From contig JALOTG010000002.1 of the NCBI GenBank assembly GCA_025458005.1, forward strand, positions 1 through 42,590: a stretch of DNA of 42,590 nucleotides, written 5' to 3'. Source of the DNA: Thiobacillaceae bacterium (GTDB lineage Bacteria > Pseudomonadota > Gammaproteobacteria > Burkholderiales > Thiobacillaceae). Positions within the stretch are counted from its first letter, which is position 1. Every line of letters starts with the position of its first letter. Under the pieces are notes generated by a model. It made no database searches, was not told the origin of the DNA, and saw only the letters and a list, made by a program, of their open reading frames with translations. The position numbers and the translations under genes are program-made. Positions 9,092 through 18,226 of this stretch are shown piece by piece.

Positions 9092-9982
9092 GTGAGCCTC
9101 GCGCAGGACATCGACGCCTTCCTCGCCCACCTCAGGGGCCGGCACTACAGCCCGCGCAGCGTCGACCTGTACGCCGGCGACCTTGCCCGGCTGGCGCGCT
9201 GCGCCGCCGAGCGGGCGCCGGAGGCGCTGCACCCCCAGGACCTGCGCCGCTGCCTGGCCGGCCTGCACGCCCAGGGCTACGCCGCCAGCAGCCTGGCGCG
9301 CATGCTGTCGGCCTGGCGCAGCTTCTATGCCTGGCTGGGCCGGCAGGGGCGCGTGCCGGCCAATCCCTGCGCCGGCCTGCGCCCGCCCAAGGGTGCCCGA
9401 CGCCTGCCCCACACCCTGTCGCCCGACGAGATGCAGCGCATGCTGGGGGCGAGCGATGCCGGGGCGCCCGACGCACCCCTCGCGCGGCGCGACCGGGCCA
9501 TGTTCGAGCTGATGTATTCCTCCGGCCTGCGCCTGGCCGAGCTGGTCGGCCTGGACCTGGGCGACCTGTCGCGCGACACGGGCGAGGTGACGGTGACCGG
9601 CAAGGGGCGCAAGACGCGCATCGTGCCGGTCGGCCGCCAGGCCCTGGCCGCCCTGGACGACTGGCTGGCGGTGCGTCACCAACTCGCCCGCGACGAGCGC
9701 GCCCTGTTCGTCGGCGCGCGCGGCGCGCGCATCGCCCCCCGCGTGGTGCAGGCGCAACTCGGGCGGCTGGCCCTGGCGCGCGGCATTGCCCAGCGGGTGC
9801 ATCCCCACGCCCTGCGCCATTCCTTCGCCTCCCACCTGCTGCAGTCCTCCGGCGACCTGCGCGCGGTGCAGGAGATGCTTGGCCACGCCAGCCTGTCGAC
9901 GACACAGGTCTATACCCACCTGGACTACCAGCACCTCGCCCAGGTCTACGACCAGGCCCATCCGCGCGCCCGGAAGAAGTAG
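9092..9982 (+). CDS. xerC: Tyrosine recombinase XerC
   Basis: 296 residues from a GTG start. XerC and XerD resolve chromosome dimers at dif at the division septum. The N-terminal SAM-like core-binding domain (about 1-90, with HYSPRSVDLYAGDL) is followed by the catalytic domain. The complete active-site set is visible: Arg147 in SSGLRLAEL, Lys171 in TGKGRKTR, His239 and Arg242 in HPHALRHSFAS, His265 in LGHASLSTT and the nucleophile Tyr274 in QVYTHLD. Length and motifs match chromosomal XerC rather than a phage integrase, and the dapF-DUF484 neighbourhood supports this. About 280 non-coding bases follow before yeaG. Confidence 0.95.
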   Translation: MSLAQDIDAFLAHLRGRHYSPRSVDLYAGDLARLARCAAERAPEALHPQDLRRCLAGLHAQGYAASSLARMLSAWRSFYAWLGRQGRVPANPCAGLRPPKGARRLPHTLSPDEMQRMLGASDAGAPDAPLARRDRAMFELMYSSGLRLAELVGLDLGDLSRDTGEVTVTGKGRKTRIVPVGRQALAALDDWLAVRHQLARDERALFVGARGARIAPRVVQAQLGRLALARGIAQRVHPHALRHSFASHLLQSSGDLRAVQEMLGHASLSTTQVYTHLDYQHLAQVYDQAHPRARKK

Positions 9983-10084
9983 GCGGGTGCCGGCGGCCGA
10001 CCGCGCCGCGGCATGGGCCGCTCTGCCATTGCGCCTCCAGTCCCTGCGTCAGTCGCCGTTAATGTGGTATGCCTTCGGGCCATA

Positions 10085-10101
10085 TGCACCATGCCGGTGC
10101 A
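10085..10101 (+). promoter_or_regulatory. NtrC-type enhancer site upstream of yeaG
   Basis: TGCACC-ATGCC-GGTGCA is a perfect dyad with five central bases and matches the NtrC-binding consensus TGCACC-N5-GGTGCA exactly. It lies about 118 bases upstream of the -24 element of the yeaG promoter, the usual enhancer distance. Only one strong site is visible. Confidence 0.7.
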
Positions 10102-10202
10102 TGGCGACCTACCCCTACGCCGCCCGGCGCGGTCCCGGAACGGCGGTGGCACCAAAGCGTGGCAGGGATGTCAAAGAAATCGATACGCGCCGGGGTCGTC
10201 GA

Positions 10203-10218
10203 TGGCACGCGCGTTGCT
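10203..10218 (+). promoter_or_regulatory. Sigma-54 promoter of yeaG-yeaH-spoVR
   Basis: TGGCACGCGCGTTGCT matches the sigma-54 -24/-12 consensus TGGCAC-N5-TTGCW at every defined position, with GG and GC ten bases apart. The predicted start site is near 10229-10231, about 35 bases before the yeaG ATG. Together with the NtrC-type site upstream this indicates activation under nitrogen limitation. Confidence 0.82.
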
Positions 10219-10264
10219 AGTAGCAGATACGGCCCGGTCGGCCATCGCAAGGAGAGAGGTGATC

Positions 10265-12184
10265 ATGAGCCTGTTCAACCAGTACATCGCCCGTTATCGC
10301 CGCGAGGAAGAGGAATACTCCCTCGAGGAATTCCTCAACATCTGCAAGACCGACCGCATGGCCTACGCCACGGCGGCGGAGCGCATGCTGGCCGCCATCG
10401 GCGAGCCGACTCTCGTCGACACCCGCCAGGATGCGCGCCTGTCGCGCATCTTCTCCAACAAGGTGATCAAGCTCTACCCCGCCTTCAAGGACTTCTACGG
10501 CATGGAGGAGACCATCGAGCAGATCGTCTCCTACTTCCGCCACGCCGCCCAGGGCCTGGAGGAGAAGAAGCAGATCCTCTACCTGCTGGGTCCCGTCGGT
10601 GGCGGCAAATCCTCGCTCGCCGAGAAACTGAAGCACCTCATGGAGCACGCCCCCTTCTACGCCATCAAGGGCTCGCCGGTGAACGATTCGCCCCTGGCCC
10701 TGTTCTCCGCCGACGAGGACGGCGACATCCTGGAGCAGGAGTACGGCATCCCGCGCCGCTATCTGAACAAGGTGCTGTCGCCCTGGGCGGTGAAGCGCCT
10801 GCATGAATACAACGGCGACATCACCAAGTTCCGCGTCATCAAGCGCTGGCCCTCGGTGCTGGGCCAGGTGGGCATCTCCAAGACCGAGCCGGGCGACGAG
10901 AACAACCAGGACATCTCCTCCCTGGTCGGCAAGGTGGACATCCGCAAGCTGGAGAAATACTCCCAGGACGACCCGGACGCCTACAGCTACTCGGGCGGCC
11001 TCTGCCTGGCCAACCAGGGCCTGATGGAGTTCGTGGAGATGTTCAAGGCGCCGATCAAGGTGCTGCATCCGCTCCTCACCGCCACCCAGGAAGGCAACTA
11101 CAAGGGCACCGAGGGCTTCGGCGCCATCCCCTTCGACGGCGTCGTGCTGGCGCACAGCAACGAGAGCGAGTGGACCGCCTTCCGCAACAACAAGAACAAC
11201 GAGGCCTTCCTCGACCGCATCTACATCGTCAAGGTGCCCTACTGCCTGCGCGTGTCCGACGAGGTGAAGATCTACGACAAGCTGCTCGCCAACAGTTCGC
11301 TCTCGGAGGCGCCCTGCGCGCCGGGCACCCTGGAGATGCTGGCCCAGTTCTCGGTGCTGACCCGCGTCAAGGAGCCGGAGAACTCCAGCATCTACTCCAA
11401 GATGCGCATCTACGACGGCGAGAACCTCAAGGACACCGACCCCAAGGCGAAAAGCTATCAGGAGTATCGGGATTTCGCCGGGGTCGACGAGGGCATGTCC
11501 GGCATCTCCACCCGCTTCGCCTTCAAGATCCTGTCCAGGGTGTTCAACTTCGACCACAGCGAGATCGCCGCCAACCCGGTGCACCTGCTCTACGTGCTGG
11601 AGCAGCAGATCGAGCAGGAGCAGTTCCCGCCCGAGGTGGAGAGCCGCTACGTCGCCTACCTGAAGGAGTACCTGGCGCCGCGCTACGCGGAGTTCATCGA
11701 GAAGGAGCTGCAGACCGCCTACCTGGAGTCCTACTCGGAATACGGCCAGAACATCTTCGACCGCTACGTGACCTACGCCGACATGTGGATCCAGGACCAG
11801 GAGTTCCGCGACCCCGACACCGGCGAGATCCTCGACCGCGCGCAGCTCAACGCCGAGCTGGAGAAGATCGAGAAGCCGGCCGGCATTGCCAACCCGAAGG
11901 ACTTCCGCCACGAGGTGGTCAACTTCGTGCTGCGCGCCCGGGCGCAAAACCACGGCAGGAACCCGGCCTGGACCAGCTACGAGAAGCTGCGCGCGGTGAT
12001 CGAGAAGCGCATGTTCTCCAGCACCGAGGACCTGCTGCCGGTGATCTCGTTCAACGCCAAGGCCTCCAGCGACGAGCAGAAGAAGCACCACGAGTTCGTC
12101 CAGCGCATGGTGGCCAAGGGCTACACCGACAAGCAGGTGCGCCTGCTGGCCGAGTGGTACCTGCGCGCGAGGAAGGCGTCGTGA
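10265..12184 (+). CDS. yeaG: PrkA-type serine protein kinase YeaG
   Basis: 639 residues. It joins an AAA+ domain to a kinase-like C-terminal domain; family members phosphorylate proteins on Ser/Thr and act in stress and nitrogen-starvation responses. The N-terminus shows the PrkA segment YSLEEFLNICKTDRMAYATAAERML. The Walker A motif is LLGPVGGGKSS at 108-117, and later segments such as KVIKLYPAFKDFYGMEE and EGNYKGTEGFGAIPFDGVVLAHSNE are family hallmarks. The ATG at 10265 follows a GGAGAGAGG ribosome binding site; the track start at 10013 is rejected because it would read through the sigma-54 promoter. It heads a three-gene operon with yeaH and spoVR. Confidence 0.96.
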   Translation: MSLFNQYIARYRREEEEYSLEEFLNICKTDRMAYATAAERMLAAIGEPTLVDTRQDARLSRIFSNKVIKLYPAFKDFYGMEETIEQIVSYFRHAAQGLEEKKQILYLLGPVGGGKSSLAEKLKHLMEHAPFYAIKGSPVNDSPLALFSADEDGDILEQEYGIPRRYLNKVLSPWAVKRLHEYNGDITKFRVIKRWPSVLGQVGISKTEPGDENNQDISSLVGKVDIRKLEKYSQDDPDAYSYSGGLCLANQGLMEFVEMFKAPIKVLHPLLTATQEGNYKGTEGFGAIPFDGVVLAHSNESEWTAFRNNKNNEAFLDRIYIVKVPYCLRVSDEVKIYDKLLANSSLSEAPCAPGTLEMLAQFSVLTRVKEPENSSIYSKMRIYDGENLKDTDPKAKSYQEYRDFAGVDEGMSGISTRFAFKILSRVFNFDHSEIAANPVHLLYVLEQQIEQEQFPPEVESRYVAYLKEYLAPRYAEFIEKELQTAYLESYSEYGQNIFDRYVTYADMWIQDQEFRDPDTGEILDRAQLNAELEKIEKPAGIANPKDFRHEVVNFVLRARAQNHGRNPAWTSYEKLRAVIEKRMFSSTEDLLPVISFNAKASSDEQKKHHEFVQRMVAKGYTDKQVRLLAEWYLRARKAS

Positions 12185-12226
12185 GCGTCCAGCCAGCGTG
12201 CGCCGCGCTCCGAGGCACATGAGGCC

Positions 12227-13489
12227 ATGAGCCAGTTCGTCGACCGCCGCCTCTCGGGCAAGAACCGCAGCGCCGTCAACCGGCAGCGCTTCCTGCGCCG
12301 CTTCAAGGGCCAGATCCGCAAGGCGGTGACGGAGGCGGTGTCGGGCCGCAAGGTGGCCGACCTGGAACGCGGCGAGAAGATCTCCATCCCGTCCAAGGAC
12401 CTCAGCGAGCCGGTGTTCCACCACGGACCGGGCGGCAGGCGCTCGATCGTCCATCCGGGCAACCGCGAGTTCGTCACCGGCGACCGGGTGGACCGCCCGG
12501 ACGGCGGCTCCGGCCAGGGCGGCGGGGGCGGCTCGCCGGACGGCGAGGGCATGGACGAGTTCGTCTTCGAGCTGTCCAGGGAAGAGTTCATGAACTACTT
12601 CTTCGAGGACCTGGCCCTGCCGGACCTGGTGAAGAAGCAGCTCACCGCCGTGCCCGAGGTGAAACGGGTGCGCGCCGGCTTCGTCAGCCAGGGCAACCCG
12701 TCCAACCTGCACGTGGTGCGCTCCATGAAGCAGGCCATCGGCCGGCGCCTGGCCATGGCGGCCGGCCCGCGCGAGGCCCTGCGCGAGGCCGAGGAGGCCC
12801 TGGCCGAACTGGAGGCAAAGGGCGAAGGCGCGAGCCCCGAGGCCGACGAACTGCGCGAGGAGATCACCGCCCTCAGGGCACGGGTGGCCGCCGTCCCCTT
12901 CCTGGACACCTGGGACCTGCGCTACGCCAACCGCGCCGACAAGCCGCAGCCCTCCAGCCAGGCGGTGATGTTCTGCCTGATGGACGTGTCGGGCTCCATG
13001 GACGAGGCGCGCAAGGACATCGCCAAGCGCTTCTTCATGCTGCTCTACCTGTTCCTGACGCGCAGCTACGAGAAGATCGACCTGGTGTTCATCCGCCACC
13101 ACACGGTGGCCAAGGAGGTGGACGAGGAGGACTTCTTCGCCTCGCGCGAGACCGGCGGCACGGTGGTCTCCAGCGCCCTGGAGCTGATGCGCGACATCAT
13201 CCGCGAGCGCTACCCGAGCGCGGCCTGGAACATCTACGCCGCCCAGGCCTCCGACGGCGACAACTGGGAGGACGACTCGCCGCGCTGCCGGGAGCTGCTG
13301 CTCCAGGACCTGCTGCCCGCCGTGCAGTACTACGCCTACGTGGAGATCCAGGCCGAGCATCCGCAGAGCCTGTGGCACGAGTACGCGTACGTGAAGTCTG
13401 TCAGCCGCCAGTTCGCCATGCAGCGCATCCTCGGCTTGGAGGACATCTATCCCGTGTTCCGCGAACTGTTCAGGAAGAAGGCGGCATGA
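12227..13489 (+). CDS. yeaH: YeaH/DUF444 family protein with VWA-like domain
   Basis: 420 residues. The N-terminus RRLSGKNRSAVNRQRFLRRFKGQIRKAV is typical of DUF444. A Gly-rich linker (around residues 90-105) follows, then a von Willebrand A-like domain with the metal-adhesion motif MDVSGSMDEARKD near residue 250 and later QASDGDNWEDD. The family always accompanies the YeaG kinase and is thought to work with it, perhaps as a substrate or adaptor, but no enzymatic activity is established. The gene lies 42 bases after yeaG and overlaps spoVR by ATGA, so translation of the two is probably coupled. Confidence 0.94.
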   Translation: MSQFVDRRLSGKNRSAVNRQRFLRRFKGQIRKAVTEAVSGRKVADLERGEKISIPSKDLSEPVFHHGPGGRRSIVHPGNREFVTGDRVDRPDGGSGQGGGGGSPDGEGMDEFVFELSREEFMNYFFEDLALPDLVKKQLTAVPEVKRVRAGFVSQGNPSNLHVVRSMKQAIGRRLAMAAGPREALREAEEALAELEAKGEGASPEADELREEITALRARVAAVPFLDTWDLRYANRADKPQPSSQAVMFCLMDVSGSMDEARKDIAKRFFMLLYLFLTRSYEKIDLVFIRHHTVAKEVDEEDFFASRETGGTVVSSALELMRDIIRERYPSAAWNIYAAQASDGDNWEDDSPRCRELLLQDLLPAVQYYAYVEIQAEHPQSLWHEYAYVKSVSRQFAMQRILGLEDIYPVFRELFRKKAA

Positions 13490-15012
13490 TGGAAGAGACG
13501 ACCGACAGGCAGGCGGTCAAGGTGCGCCAATACCTCTCCGAGGGCTCCGAGTGGACCTTCGAACTGCTGCGCCTGTACGACCGCGAGATCGGCCGGGTGG
13601 CCGCCCACTACGGCCTGGACACCTATCCCAACCAGATCGAGGTGATCACCTCGGAGCAGATGATCGACGCCTACTCCTCGGTGGGCATGCCGGTGGGCTA
13701 CCACCACTGGAGCTTCGGCAAGCAGTTCATGTCCACCCAGAAGAACTACAAGCGGGGCCACATGGGCCTCGCCTACGAGATCGTCATCAACTCCAGCCCC
13801 TGCATCGCCTACCTCATGGAAGAGAACACCATGACCATGCAGGCGCTGGTGATCGCCCATGCCTCCTACGGCCACAACTCCTTCTTCAAGGGCAACTACC
13901 TGTTCCGCACCTGGACCGACGCCGAGGGCATCCTCGACTACCTGGTGTTCGCGCGCAACTTCGTCGCCGAGTGCGAGGAGCGCCACGGCGAGGAGGCGGT
14001 GGAGGAGATCCTGGACTCCTGCCACGCCCTGATGAACCATGGCGTCGACCGCTACAAGCGCCCGGCCCGGCTGTCCATGGCCAAGGAGCAGGCTCGCCAG
14101 CGCGAGCGCGAGGACTACCTGCAGTCCCAGGTCAACGACCTGTGGCGCACCGTACCGGTGAAGGAGGCGGCGGAGCAGGCCAGGAAGGAGCGGCGCTTCC
14201 CGCCCGAGCCCCAGGAGAACCTGCTCTACTTCATCGAGAAGAACGCCCCGCGCCTGGAGCCGTGGCAGCGCGAGCTGGTGAGGATCGTGCGCAAGATCGC
14301 CCAGTACTTCTACCCGCAGCGCCAGACCCAGGTGATGAACGAGGGCTGGGCGACCTTCTGGCACTACACCCTGCTCAACCACCTGTACGAGGAGGGGCGG
14401 CTCACCGACGGCTTCATGATGGAGTTCCTGCAGTCGCACACCAACGTCGTCTACCAGCCGCCCTACTACAGCCGCATGTACGGCGGCATCAACCCCTATG
14501 CCCTGGGCTTCGCCATGTTCCGCGACCTGCGCCGCATCTGCGAGCAGCCGACCGAGGAGGACCGCCGCTGGTTCCCGGAGATTGCCGGCACGGACTGGGT
14601 GAAGAGCCTTGACTTCGCCATGCGCAACTTCAAGGACGAGAGCTTCATCGCCCAGTACCTGTCGCCGCGGCTGATCCGCGAGATGAAGCTGTTCAACGTG
14701 GTGGACGACGACCAGGAGGAGCAACTGGAGATCGCCGCCATCCACGACGACGCCGGCTACCGGGCCATCCGCCAGCAGCTGGCCGACCAGTACAACCTCG
14801 GCAACCGGGAGCCCAACATCCAGGTGTGGAACGTGGACGTCTACGGCGACCGCTCGCTCACGTTGCGCCACGCCATGCACAATCGCCGTCCCCTGGGCGA
14901 ATCGACGCCGGAGATGCTGCGCCACATCGCCCGCCTGTGGGGCTACGACGTGCGCATCGAATCAGTGGACGAGACCGGCCGGGCGGAGCTGGCGGGGGAG
15001 TGCGAGGTGTAG
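13486..15012 (+). CDS. SpoVR family protein (YcgB-like)
   Basis: 508 residues from the ATG at 13486, which overlaps the yeaH stop; the track start at 13372 lies inside yeaH and is not credible. Family segments seen are NQIEVITSEQMIDAYSSVGMPVGYHHWSFGK, MEENTMTMQALVIAHASYGHNSFFKGNY, NEGWATFWHYTLLNHLYEEG and QPPYYSRMYGGINPYALGFAMFRD. The many conserved His/Glu residues suggest a metal site, but the molecular function is unknown; the name comes from a Bacillus spore-cortex gene. In non-sporulating proteobacteria it is regularly the third gene after yeaG-yeaH, as here, and probably belongs to the same starvation response. It ends convergent to the PEP-CTERM gene, 143 bases away, with no clear terminator between. 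Confidence 0.94.
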   Translation: MMEETTDRQAVKVRQYLSEGSEWTFELLRLYDREIGRVAAHYGLDTYPNQIEVITSEQMIDAYSSVGMPVGYHHWSFGKQFMSTQKNYKRGHMGLAYEIVINSSPCIAYLMEENTMTMQALVIAHASYGHNSFFKGNYLFRTWTDAEGILDYLVFARNFVAECEERHGEEAVEEILDSCHALMNHGVDRYKRPARLSMAKEQARQREREDYLQSQVNDLWRTVPVKEAAEQARKERRFPPEPQENLLYFIEKNAPRLEPWQRELVRIVRKIAQYFYPQRQTQVMNEGWATFWHYTLLNHLYEEGRLTDGFMMEFLQSHTNVVYQPPYYSRMYGGINPYALGFAMFRDLRRICEQPTEEDRRWFPEIAGTDWVKSLDFAMRNFKDESFIAQYLSPRLIREMKLFNVVDDDQEEQLEIAAIHDDAGYRAIRQQLADQYNLGNREPNIQVWNVDVYGDRSLTLRHAMHNRRPLGESTPEMLRHIARLWGYDVRIESVDETGRAELAGECEV

Positions 15013-15155
15013 CCCAGCGCCAGCCCGGCCAGCCACCCTCGCCGGGGACGTCCCGGAGACTGCGGCGGCCAGGGCGCTATAACTGGGCGATGGCGTTCTG
15101 ATTCTTTCCCTGTTTCGAGGGCGGTTGAGCGGTTGAGGTCGGGGTTGCGCGGCGT

Positions 15156-18095
15156 TCAGGCACCCAGGTCACGCGAAGTGCCCGCGCGGAGCGGGCGCCG
15201 ACCGGCGGCGAATCCGACCAGACCGAGACCGGCCAGGAGCAGTGCCCAGGTCCGCGGCTCGGGCACCGGGGCCAGGTACAGGTTGTTGCCGCCCTGGGCG
15301 ACGCGATAGCCGGCCAACCCGGCATCGAAATCGAAGCTGGCGGTCTCCAGGCCGGTGATGCCGCCCGAGGCGATCAGGAAGCTCAGGCCGCCGCCATCCA
15401 GCGGCCGGCTGGCGTCCAGCAGGACGAAGCGAAAATGGGCGCCGGCCAACTCGACCTGCCCGCCCACCTGGATGAAATCACCGCCCTGCGGCCCGCCGAG
15501 TTCCACCAGGATCTCGCCGCGGGCCAGGAAATCGCCATCCACCGTCAGCCGGCCCGGCGAGTTGCCGGCACTGAAGCTTGCCCCGTCGGCCACCGTCAGG
15601 TTGCCGCCCACCCGGCCCTTGGCTTCGAACCAGGCGCCCGACAGCACCTCCACGTCGCCGGCGAAGCTGCCATCGACCACCATGCCGCCCCCTTCCACAC
15701 GGGTGGGTCCGATGTAGCCGTGCTCGCCGGCGAGGAACAGCACGCCCTCGCCCAGCTTGGTGACGCCGCCCGGCCCGTCGATGCGGCCGTTCAGGATGAT
15801 GTCGTGGCCGTTGCTGTCGAAGCGGGCGCCTGCCTCGCCGAGCGCCACATGACGGTTGAGGGTGAGCCGGTCGAGGGCCTGCAGGGTGCCGCCGGCGATC
15901 AATAGCCCCGACTGGGGTCCGCCCAGGTTCTCGTCCCGGGCAACGCGCAGGGTGTTGCCGAAGGCGGTGCCGCCTGTGTGGGTGTTGGCGCCGGCGAGGG
16001 TCAGGGCGCCGGGTCCGTAGCTCAACAGGCTGCCGCCGCCGCTGACCCGGCCGGCATAGGTGCCGTCCGCCACCTGGTAGAAGGCCAGACCGGCGTGGGT
16101 CTCGATGTCGCCGGGCAGGCTGGCGGTGTTGCCGATCAGCACGCCCTGTTCCACCACGGTGCCGCCGGTGTGCGTGTTGCGGCCGCGCAGCCAGAGGACG
16201 CCATCGCCGGACTTGACGACCCGCCCGCTGCCCTCGATGTCGCCGGACCAGGCGGCGATGCCGTCCAGGCCGCCGCCCTGATCGAAGACCAGGGTGGCCT
16301 GGTTGACGACCCGTTGGCCCAGGGCCTGGGGCGCCCCCCTCAGGGTGCCGGCGAGGACGAGGGTGGGACCGTCGTAGTCGTTGCTCCCGTACAGGGCCTG
16401 CTCGCCAGTGCCCACCTTGGTGATGCCGCCGGCGCCGGAGAGGGTGCCGAAAAAGCTGGAGCTGTCGCCATCCGCGCCGAGGACCATGCCCGCGCTGCCC
16501 AGCAGGACCCTGCCCGAGCCCTCCAGGCGCCGGATCGTGCGGGCGGCATCCGTCTCCGCGAGGTCCAGCACGCCGTCCACCGTCACGCGCTGGGCGGCGT
16601 CCAGGCTGCCGGCGCCGGACAGCTTGATGCCGCCCGCGGCCACCGTGACCTCCCCGCCGAAGCCGTTTGCCGCCCGCAGGGCCAGGGTGCCCTCGCCCGT
16701 CTTGGTGAGATGGCCGCCGCCGGCGATATGCCCGAGCCAGACCACATCGTGGCCGTCGCTGTCCAGGTTGCCGACGCCGTCCACGCGCAGGGCCTGGGTG
16801 GCATGCATCGGCGCCAGCATGCGCAGCGTGCCGGCATCCAGCCGCACCTGACCCGAGCCCATGCTGGCGGCCTGGCCCACGCCCAGGGTGGTGTTCACCA
16901 CGTTCAGGCCGCCGGAGAAGCTGTTGGCGCCGGTGAGGGCATAGGCCTCGCCGCGCACCGTGACGGCGCCCGCGCCGTCGAGGGCGCCGGCGAAGGAGGT
17001 ATCCACCCAGTCGTATTCGTTGTCGATGTCCAGGGTCAGTCCGCGCTCGCCCAGCAACACCCGGCCTTCCCCTTCCAGGCGGCGCAACACCGGTTCGACC
17101 CCTACCCCGGTCAGGTCCAGCGTGCCCTGCGCCGCCACGAGCAGACGACCCTCGCCGGGTAGCCCGCCCGCCTCCGCCAGGGCGAGGGTGCCCTCGGCCA
17201 CCGTGGTGCCGCCCGTGTGCCGTTGCGCCGCCGTGAGGGTCAGGACCCCCGCGCCGGTCTTGCGCAGGGCGCCGCCGCCGCTGATCTGGTGGCGATAGAC
17301 GCCGTCAGCCTGCTGGTGGAACTCGACCAGCCCCCGGTTGACGATGGCGGTGTCGAGGCTGGCGGCGTCGCCCTTCAGGATCCCGGCGCGCACCTCCGGC
17401 ACGGCGTTCCAGACGTTGGCGCCGGTCAGCCAGAGGGTGCCTTCGCCTTCCTTGTGGAGTTTCTGGTGGGACGTCACCACGCCGGTGATCTTCAGCATGT
17501 GCCAGTCGGTGTCGATGTAGCCGGGTCCCCCGTCGTAAGGGCGCGAAGGGGCGGAGACTCCGCTGGGATTGCCATCCCCGTCCATGAGAATCGGCGCGGC
17601 GAACTGTTCGGATGGCCGATAGTCGGGGCCGTAGGCCGGGTTGCCGATGACGAAGTCGCGCCCGCTGGCGAAGCTGCCCGTCAGCATCAGGCGGGTGTGG
17701 GCCAGCAGGGCCGGCTCGCCCAGCGGGGACAGGTCGGCATCGCTGCCCACCCAGTATTCCTCCGGCGGGGCGGCGAAGTAATCCCAGTCCACCAGGGGGG
17801 GCGTGGTAATGATCACGCCACTCCAGTTGCCGCCACCACCGATGACGACCCCGCCGGAACCGCAAAACCAGCACGGTCCCGGCGGCGTGATGAGGGGCAG
17901 TTCCCGCAGCAGGGGCTTGAGTCCCGCCAGGGCGGCGGCCAGCTTGTCCGGGGTGGCCGGGCCGGCGTAGGCGCCGGTCACCGCCGGGCTGGTCGGGTCG
18001 AAGCCGTCCAGGGCCTGGGCTGGCACGGACGGCAGGCAGGCCGCCAGCGCGGCGGCGAGGGCGGTGGCCCGGAATCTGAGGGGCATTTCGCGCAT
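15156..18095 (-). CDS. Secreted PEP-CTERM protein built of autotransporter-associated beta-strand repeats
   Basis: 979 residues. A Sec signal peptide (about 1-28, AQA-LDG junction) precedes a unique region (30-200) with a Cys pair and Gly-rich loops (PGPCWFCGSGGVVIGGGG). Roughly eight repeats of about 45-100 residues follow, in the form GGGxLxKTGxGxLxLxGxNxxTGGTxVxxGxL (for example GGGALRKTGAGVLTLTAAQ and KTGEGTLALRAANGF). This is the autotransporter-associated beta-strand (PATR) repeat, which predicts a long beta-solenoid. The end has no outer-membrane barrel. Instead VPEPRTW starts at 944, followed by a hydrophobic helix and GRR: a PEP-CTERM exosortase sorting signal. Twelve residues trail the basic cluster, which is unusual. 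It is predicted to be processed by an exosortase and exported to the surface or matrix. The ATG at 18095 has GGGAGAG upstream. Confidence 0.9.
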   Translation of the reverse strand: MREMPLRFRATALAAALAACLPSVPAQALDGFDPTSPAVTGAYAGPATPDKLAAALAGLKPLLRELPLITPPGPCWFCGSGGVVIGGGGNWSGVIITTPPLVDWDYFAAPPEEYWVGSDADLSPLGEPALLAHTRLMLTGSFASGRDFVIGNPAYGPDYRPSEQFAAPILMDGDGNPSGVSAPSRPYDGGPGYIDTDWHMLKITGVVTSHQKLHKEGEGTLWLTGANVWNAVPEVRAGILKGDAASLDTAIVNRGLVEFHQQADGVYRHQISGGGALRKTGAGVLTLTAAQRHTGGTTVAEGTLALAEAGGLPGEGRLLVAAQGTLDLTGVGVEPVLRRLEGEGRVLLGERGLTLDIDNEYDWVDTSFAGALDGAGAVTVRGEAYALTGANSFSGGLNVVNTTLGVGQAASMGSGQVRLDAGTLRMLAPMHATQALRVDGVGNLDSDGHDVVWLGHIAGGGHLTKTGEGTLALRAANGFGGEVTVAAGGIKLSGAGSLDAAQRVTVDGVLDLAETDAARTIRRLEGSGRVLLGSAGMVLGADGDSSSFFGTLSGAGGITKVGTGEQALYGSNDYDGPTLVLAGTLRGAPQALGQRVVNQATLVFDQGGGLDGIAAWSGDIEGSGRVVKSGDGVLWLRGRNTHTGGTVVEQGVLIGNTASLPGDIETHAGLAFYQVADGTYAGRVSGGGSLLSYGPGALTLAGANTHTGGTAFGNTLRVARDENLGGPQSGLLIAGGTLQALDRLTLNRHVALGEAGARFDSNGHDIILNGRIDGPGGVTKLGEGVLFLAGEHGYIGPTRVEGGGMVVDGSFAGDVEVLSGAWFEAKGRVGGNLTVADGASFSAGNSPGRLTVDGDFLARGEILVELGGPQGGDFIQVGGQVELAGAHFRFVLLDASRPLDGGGLSFLIASGGITGLETASFDFDAGLAGYRVAQGGNNLYLAPVPEPRTWALLLAGLGLVGFAAGRRPLRAGTSRDLGA

Positions 18096-18190
18096 GTGTC
18101 TCTCCCGGTTCGTTGTTCAGATTTTTGTGTATGTGGGCTCCCCGGCCTGGCGGCGCGCCAAGACCTGTCCGATTGCCCAATGCACAACCA

Positions 18191-18206
18191 AGCAAGCGTC
18201 ATGCCT
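18191..18206 (-). promoter_or_regulatory. Candidate sigma-54 promoter of the PEP-CTERM gene
   Basis: On the minus strand AGGCATGACGCTTGCT fits the -24/-12 pattern TGGCAC-N5-TTGCW with two mismatches and keeps the critical GG-N10-GC spacing. It lies about 95 bases before the ATG. PEP-CTERM/exosortase systems commonly co-occur with the PrsK/PrsR two-component pair and a sigma-54, so this class of promoter is expected. Confidence 0.6.
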
Positions 18207-18226
18207 GTGCGCAACTGATTGAATCG

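Noticed and set aside
9092-9982. Phage or integron integrase
   Set aside because: Length, motifs and the dapF-DUF484 context identify chromosomal XerC. There are no attachment sites or phage genes nearby.
10147-10164. Second NtrC site upstream of yeaG (TGGCACCAAAGCGTGGCA)
   Set aside because: Half-site spacing is six instead of seven and the right half is mismatched.
10217-13378. 1053-aa minus-strand ORF
   Set aside because: Shadow of yeaG-yeaH. The sense-strand proteins are full length with clear motifs.
15156-18095. Calling the repeat protein a classical type V autotransporter
   Set aside because: There is no C-terminal beta-barrel; the end is a PEP-CTERM sorting signal.
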